DNA from: an uncultured Eubacteriales bacterium
GTDB lineage: Bacteria; Bacillota; Clostridia; Oscillospirales; Oscillospiraceae
Length of the DNA stretch: 15,927 nt
Direction: 5' to 3'
Assembly (NCBI GenBank): GCA_958402445.1
Contig: CATXTO010000042.1
Span: 1-15,927 of the forward strand
Shown here: in pieces, positions 14,801 through 15,927 of the stretch
Position numbering within the stretch: the first letter of the stretch is position 1
How the letters are laid out: each line of letters begins with the position of its first letter
Position numbers and translations under genes: made by a program
The notes under the pieces: generated by a model
Told to the model about the DNA's origin: nothing
Database searches by the model: none
The model's input: the letters and a program-made list of their open reading frames with translations, nothing else

Positions 14801-15626
14801 AGAAATCGGCCAGCTGATTGACCAAAATATATTCCTTCATAGTGGTGCCATAAGTGATGTACTGCAAAGAGACGCCTGGCTGAACGTTGCCGTATCCTAC
14901 GGAGGCTACCGCGTGCTGCGCCCGCAGCTGTTCCGTCAGAGGGTCCCCAGCCGCCTCCAATTCCGCCCAAATGATCTCTTGTGAGTCTGGTAAATCAGTC
15001 GCCCACTGCGTGTTTCCCGACTCTCCTGCTCCTATGTCCTTTGCCTTAAGCGGTCCGTTGAGCACCTCCCCTTGTAGTATGGAAACTGGAGCGGAAGCTT
15101 CCGTCGTACTGGCGTCCGGCTCAGCGTCTCCTGTTCCACCCAAATAGCGGAAGGAAACCGCGTATTTCCCACTCTGCACTTCCACCAGATTTGTATCTTC
15201 CGAAAGCGCCGGCGCAAAGATACACTGCATCGGATTGTCCGCCGTCGCATAGCCCTCCATTGCTGCTCCGTCCTCTGCGGTCTGATAGACCAGCCGGTTA
15301 TCTATCTCCTGCCAGAGGCCGTCTGCGTCCTGATAGTGTACGGGTATTTCATAAGTAGCGGCAATGCTGCTGCCGTCGCTCAGGCGAAACTGCTTGGTAT
15401 GTTCCGAGCGCAGGGAGGGATCCTCCCCCAAAACCATGATGGGCGCCGCCTCCTGCGTCTGGGGGTCGGCTGGAATGGGACAGCCGTTTTCATCCACCAC
15501 TGCCGGTTGAATCTCCGGCACCTTCAAGTCCTCGTCCGAAGCAAACGTCCCAATGGGAAGCAGCTCAAAAAGCAAGACAAGCGTAAGCAATCCGGATATC
15601 AACCGGAATCTCCAAGAACAACCCAT
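8817..15626 (-). CDS. Secreted giant RHS/YD-repeat polymorphic toxin with Cys/His C-terminal toxin domain
   Basis: A 2269-residue protein. The ATG at 15626 has a GAGAGG ribosome site seven bases upstream and opens a Sec signal peptide (residues 1-29, cleavage probably after GTFA). Next come a Firmicute RHS N-terminal region with a HYQDADGLWQEIDNRL motif near 100-125 and a DNRLRE-like beta domain near 365-540. YD repeats follow from about 680. Two carbohydrate-binding-like modules interrupt them, each opening with N(L)-x-DGS/NGS (about 938-1090 and 1109-1272). More YD repeats run to about 1810, then a Pro/Thr-rich stretch (about 1819-1910), then the RHS core (about 1975-2080) ending in a D-x-x-G motif at D2082. 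In RHS proteins the repeats form a hollow shell around the toxin and the core marks the release point. The tail (2086-2269) has NCYAYA (C2131) and DYHF (H2215), consistent with a papain/NlpC-like cysteine enzyme; its substrate is unknown. A lipoprotein gene follows after 52 bases. The RHS identity is firm; the toxin activity is inferred. Confidence 0.93.
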   Translation of the reverse strand: MGCSWRFRLISGLLTLVLLFELLPIGTFASDEDLKVPEIQPAVVDENGCPIPADPQTQEAAPIMVLGEDPSLRSEHTKQFRLSDGSSIAATYEIPVHYQDADGLWQEIDNRLVYQTAEDGAAMEGYATADNPMQCIFAPALSEDTNLVEVQSGKYAVSFRYLGGTGDAEPDASTTEASAPVSILQGEVLNGPLKAKDIGAGESGNTQWATDLPDSQEIIWAELEAAGDPLTEQLRAQHAVASVGYGNVQPGVSLQYITYGTTMKEYILVNQLADFYEYTFSVEIAEMWADNYNNGLIFYDKESGEPVFEMPALYMTDAAGAYSQDVYFSLNPMGDDLYELVITADQDWINAPERVLPIQIDPTLIRDLSSDHIRTGYVCDQEADITRWEYGDQYLGYDGSGEGGYQTFVQFRNLPNLPANSVICGATLSYFVPEVSADGRRELYVNAYKIDDYTEWGQNFWQCYDHYRDAAILDYVKFTESSANTFATWNITDLVKQHYESGNQDVTAFTMFAEDQESLSGGNCMKVTLRNRRDRPIMQIAYRDTRGLESYYTYQTQEIGRAGAGYVSDYTGQLTLARTDLSYASTVMSFSLAHVYNSAFWDRQFSGTADLHTKTFNQMKSGNGWKLSIQETVVSTNVNNTPYLVYTDEDGTEHYFYKDGNIYRDEDGLNLKISVSGSTYTLTDEKDNQKIFVNGFLTSICDANGNKIHIVYNGQTYSASGSAWKPGNQNNNQATSVVLVPAGSSTATKLATLAYSNGFLSSITDFAGRVTTYSYANYSSSSAQLTKVTRPDGTFSQYGYSGTHGRILHAYDSETQTGIRYTYQSVPTGYVVSQMEAYYASGTYNQPSSFLGRVSRKGIDGRRTVYVDAGDDLNLSTSADNLTTTLVFDSAGRTVNADTKNADGQLLGVTAAAYSNKSASSVPNRLLKSIAGGQLGVNLLQNGSMETGANGADTDAGNFATSWVYHNSGGKVRRRSGIGRTGNWALRYYINAADASGGRAETRQKVTLQAGTSYTFSIYAKTTALSNRTAGGGVMARLLDSAGATMARSRVLTEVTATGVGGGWERLMVTFTPASTGTYYVAMGLYNAAGTVVFDDAQLETGDTASSYNLVADGSFELNDGSWVIRSNARRSTWSKQNGNVSVTIQGASNQEYAAARQTIPVNCSSDATFLLSGWARADSAPGLSTDKFWGDVRYFGLVATVNYTDGTREDHCLPFNESIRDWQYASMAVVPRKSGKTVSTIVIFCCYYHNVNQVCFDSIALTKEPAQTYTYDKDGKLQAVNQTDSDGVSYTYDGADLIKLESSSFGTYNISYNSAHQAETIQNNLVKQSMVYTGQGQTASVTLTAANGSGRKLQTSAGYNAAGLTSQVTDSAGGVTRYGYTSTRQVDRITDPAGTVIEHRYNQDNDRIRMSYLSGQVSLDYAYENGNLTGLTRGGYWNGAKYSMQYDLDYDALGRNTAVSVGGSPLARYQYVENTGKVDTMTYGNRASVTYTYDLLDRMAGETWSSGDRIRYAYDGNGQVERILSEKYGIQTDTRYEYDGLGRLIRSSQYRDGSLVLRTFQQYDGSSRLRSESWQLPGATYVSSYSYDKNGRLIRLEPGIGPDLTYGYDSVNRLKSKTGEYYVQSYVYRDLAGNKTTSQVEKLEVKQNQNGSPFTPAYSLSYTYDAMGNIATVKGSDVMSRQSASYEYDEQGQLVGEENTDGTTHYSYDGYGNLRKKVSQGGGLAKETYTLNYGTTGWVDRLQSVKIQRMDGSTEQGSFSYDGVGNPLKYYNGQSWNLSWENGRELAAAASEGVELSFAYGASGARNQKIVRTEEGAPKPTEPTDPTDPVEPPEPTKPVEPTKPTHPTLKPTDPTWLPPTFPQEVPKESITATEGTINIWGPPDAEIPGPIPVPTLPSIVNPGGPSTRSVSQGSTVIHNYTYASGKLLQETMASGAAVETLDFSYDESGAPYHLRYTNGAGSTWSYQYLCNLQGDVIGLLNSTGDLVARYVYDAWGRPISITDGKGKDVSGDPSHIANRNPLRYRGYYYDQETGFYYLQSRYYDPVLCRFINADSFASTGQGFLGYNMFAYCNNSPVSMRDHSGGVPTTSTMMTDSGSGSVYIPDQSEYGAAPDYVSIGSGGQHFNAPNCYAYAIGYYNDHCSYSPGDFSEPYAEYTLEAVTVAVLADMKELGRSARIISGYNAPISSSEYRIALRVKVVPNPKEWLDKSWDYHFMVQTSTGRWAEKSGPSSATYLYVEGTTPENAPWSNFGMTGYYDSPIVYFAISW
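9440..10933 (-). repeat. 1.5-kb direct repeat, copy in the main RHS gene
   Basis: Partner of 4741-6234. Shorter subsegments of the same tract recur in cassettes 2 (about 7690-7955), 4 (about 3148-3592), 5 (about 1685-1935) and 6 (about 46-155), all in the same orientation. Confidence 0.85.
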
Positions 15627-15727
15627 TTGTTTTCCTCTCTTTCTATCCTGTTATCTCTTTCTGCAAATTAAAACGCTGTTGATCTAAATTCCCCCTCCCC
15701 TCCTATAATCATTTTCCTACTTTCACC

Positions 15728-15756
15728 ATAATACTGCACTCCGCTATTCTTGTCAA
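15728..15756 (-). promoter_or_regulatory. Sigma-A-type promoter of the main RHS gene
   Basis: On the minus strand a perfect -35 box TTGACA (15751-15756) is followed by a 17-base spacer and a -10 box TATTAT (15728-15733), one base off consensus. Transcription would start near 15721, giving a leader of about 95 bases before the RHS start codon. The leader is AT- and G-rich and shows no obvious riboswitch or operator. Its geometry matches the promoters between the downstream cassettes. Confidence 0.75.
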
Positions 15757-15803
15757 CTTTAATATGATACCTTCTTCCAGCCCTACATTATATTAGCAAT
15801 AAA

Positions 15804-15927
15804 TTATGCACCAGAAAGACCTCTGTTGAAGAATAGTGCCAACAGCTTAACAAAAATCCCCCCGGACACGCAGGCAGTGAACAGGACCAGAAAAAACGGA
15901 CAATAGACAAAGCCCCCTTGATGTAGG
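15804..15927 (-). CDS. 3' end of a membrane-protein-like gene (partial)
   Basis: An open minus-strand frame enters from the right edge and stops at TAA (15804-15806) after about 41 codons. It contains a hydrophobic run (PFFLVLFTACVSGGIFVKLL) and then a short polar tail ending RGLSGA. This looks like the last membrane helix and C terminus of an integral membrane protein, but no family is recognisable. The start lies outside the window. The frame stops about 50 bases before the -35 box of the RHS promoter, so it is probably the upstream neighbour on the same strand. I see no clear hairpin terminator between the two. It may also be a chance open frame, because the stretch is short. Confidence 0.35.
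   Translation of the reverse strand, partial: LHQGGFVYCPFFLVLFTACVSGGIFVKLLALFFNRGLSGA

Overview
The window is a polymorphic-toxin locus, with every credible gene on the minus strand, so the biology reads from right to left. The signs point to a monoderm, gut-type clostridial Firmicute: a Sec-exported RHS/YD-repeat giant with no type VI secretion partner, lipoprotein neighbours, GGAGG-type ribosome binding sites, sigma-A-type promoters, and a GC-rich core joined to AT-richer tails. The assignment to Clostridia is inference.

From the right: the 3' tail of an unidentified membrane-protein-like gene (15927-15804), a strong promoter (15756-15728), then a 2269-residue secreted RHS protein (15626-8817). 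Its last ~185 residues form a Cys/His (NCYAYA...DYHF) toxin-like domain, and a 188-residue lipoprotein, the likely immunity protein (8764-8198), follows it.

Downstream lie five further displaced copies of the gene's 3' end. Each complete one has a 5'-truncated RHS core, a different C-terminal domain and a putative immunity gene. Cassette 2 (7944-7066) carries the same toxin family and a lipoprotein gene broken by one stop codon (7020-6454). Cassette 3 (6280-4187) carries a Gly/Ser-rich hydrophobic domain and a three-helix membrane protein (4132-3839). Cassette 4 (3641-2511) carries a papain-fold-toxin-2-like domain and a soluble 110-residue protein (2490-2158). Cassette 5 (2046-1042) carries the NCYAYA family again with a lipoprotein (994-428). 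Cassette 6 (about 160-18) is only a scrap of core at the window edge.

Cassettes are separated by a module of about 180 bp, present four times nearly intact. In transcription order it holds the terminator of the preceding immunity gene, a near-consensus promoter (TTGACA, 17-base spacer, TATACT) pointing into the next cassette, and a TGTAGGG...CCCTACA double-hairpin palindrome next to the point where homology to the main core stops. The 3/4 junction has a diverged version. Homology between displaced cores and the main gene would let recombination replace the expressed tail and its immunity gene together. The promoters suggest that stored cassettes, or at least their immunity genes, may be transcribed. 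All functional statements are inferred from sequence reading; no database search was run.
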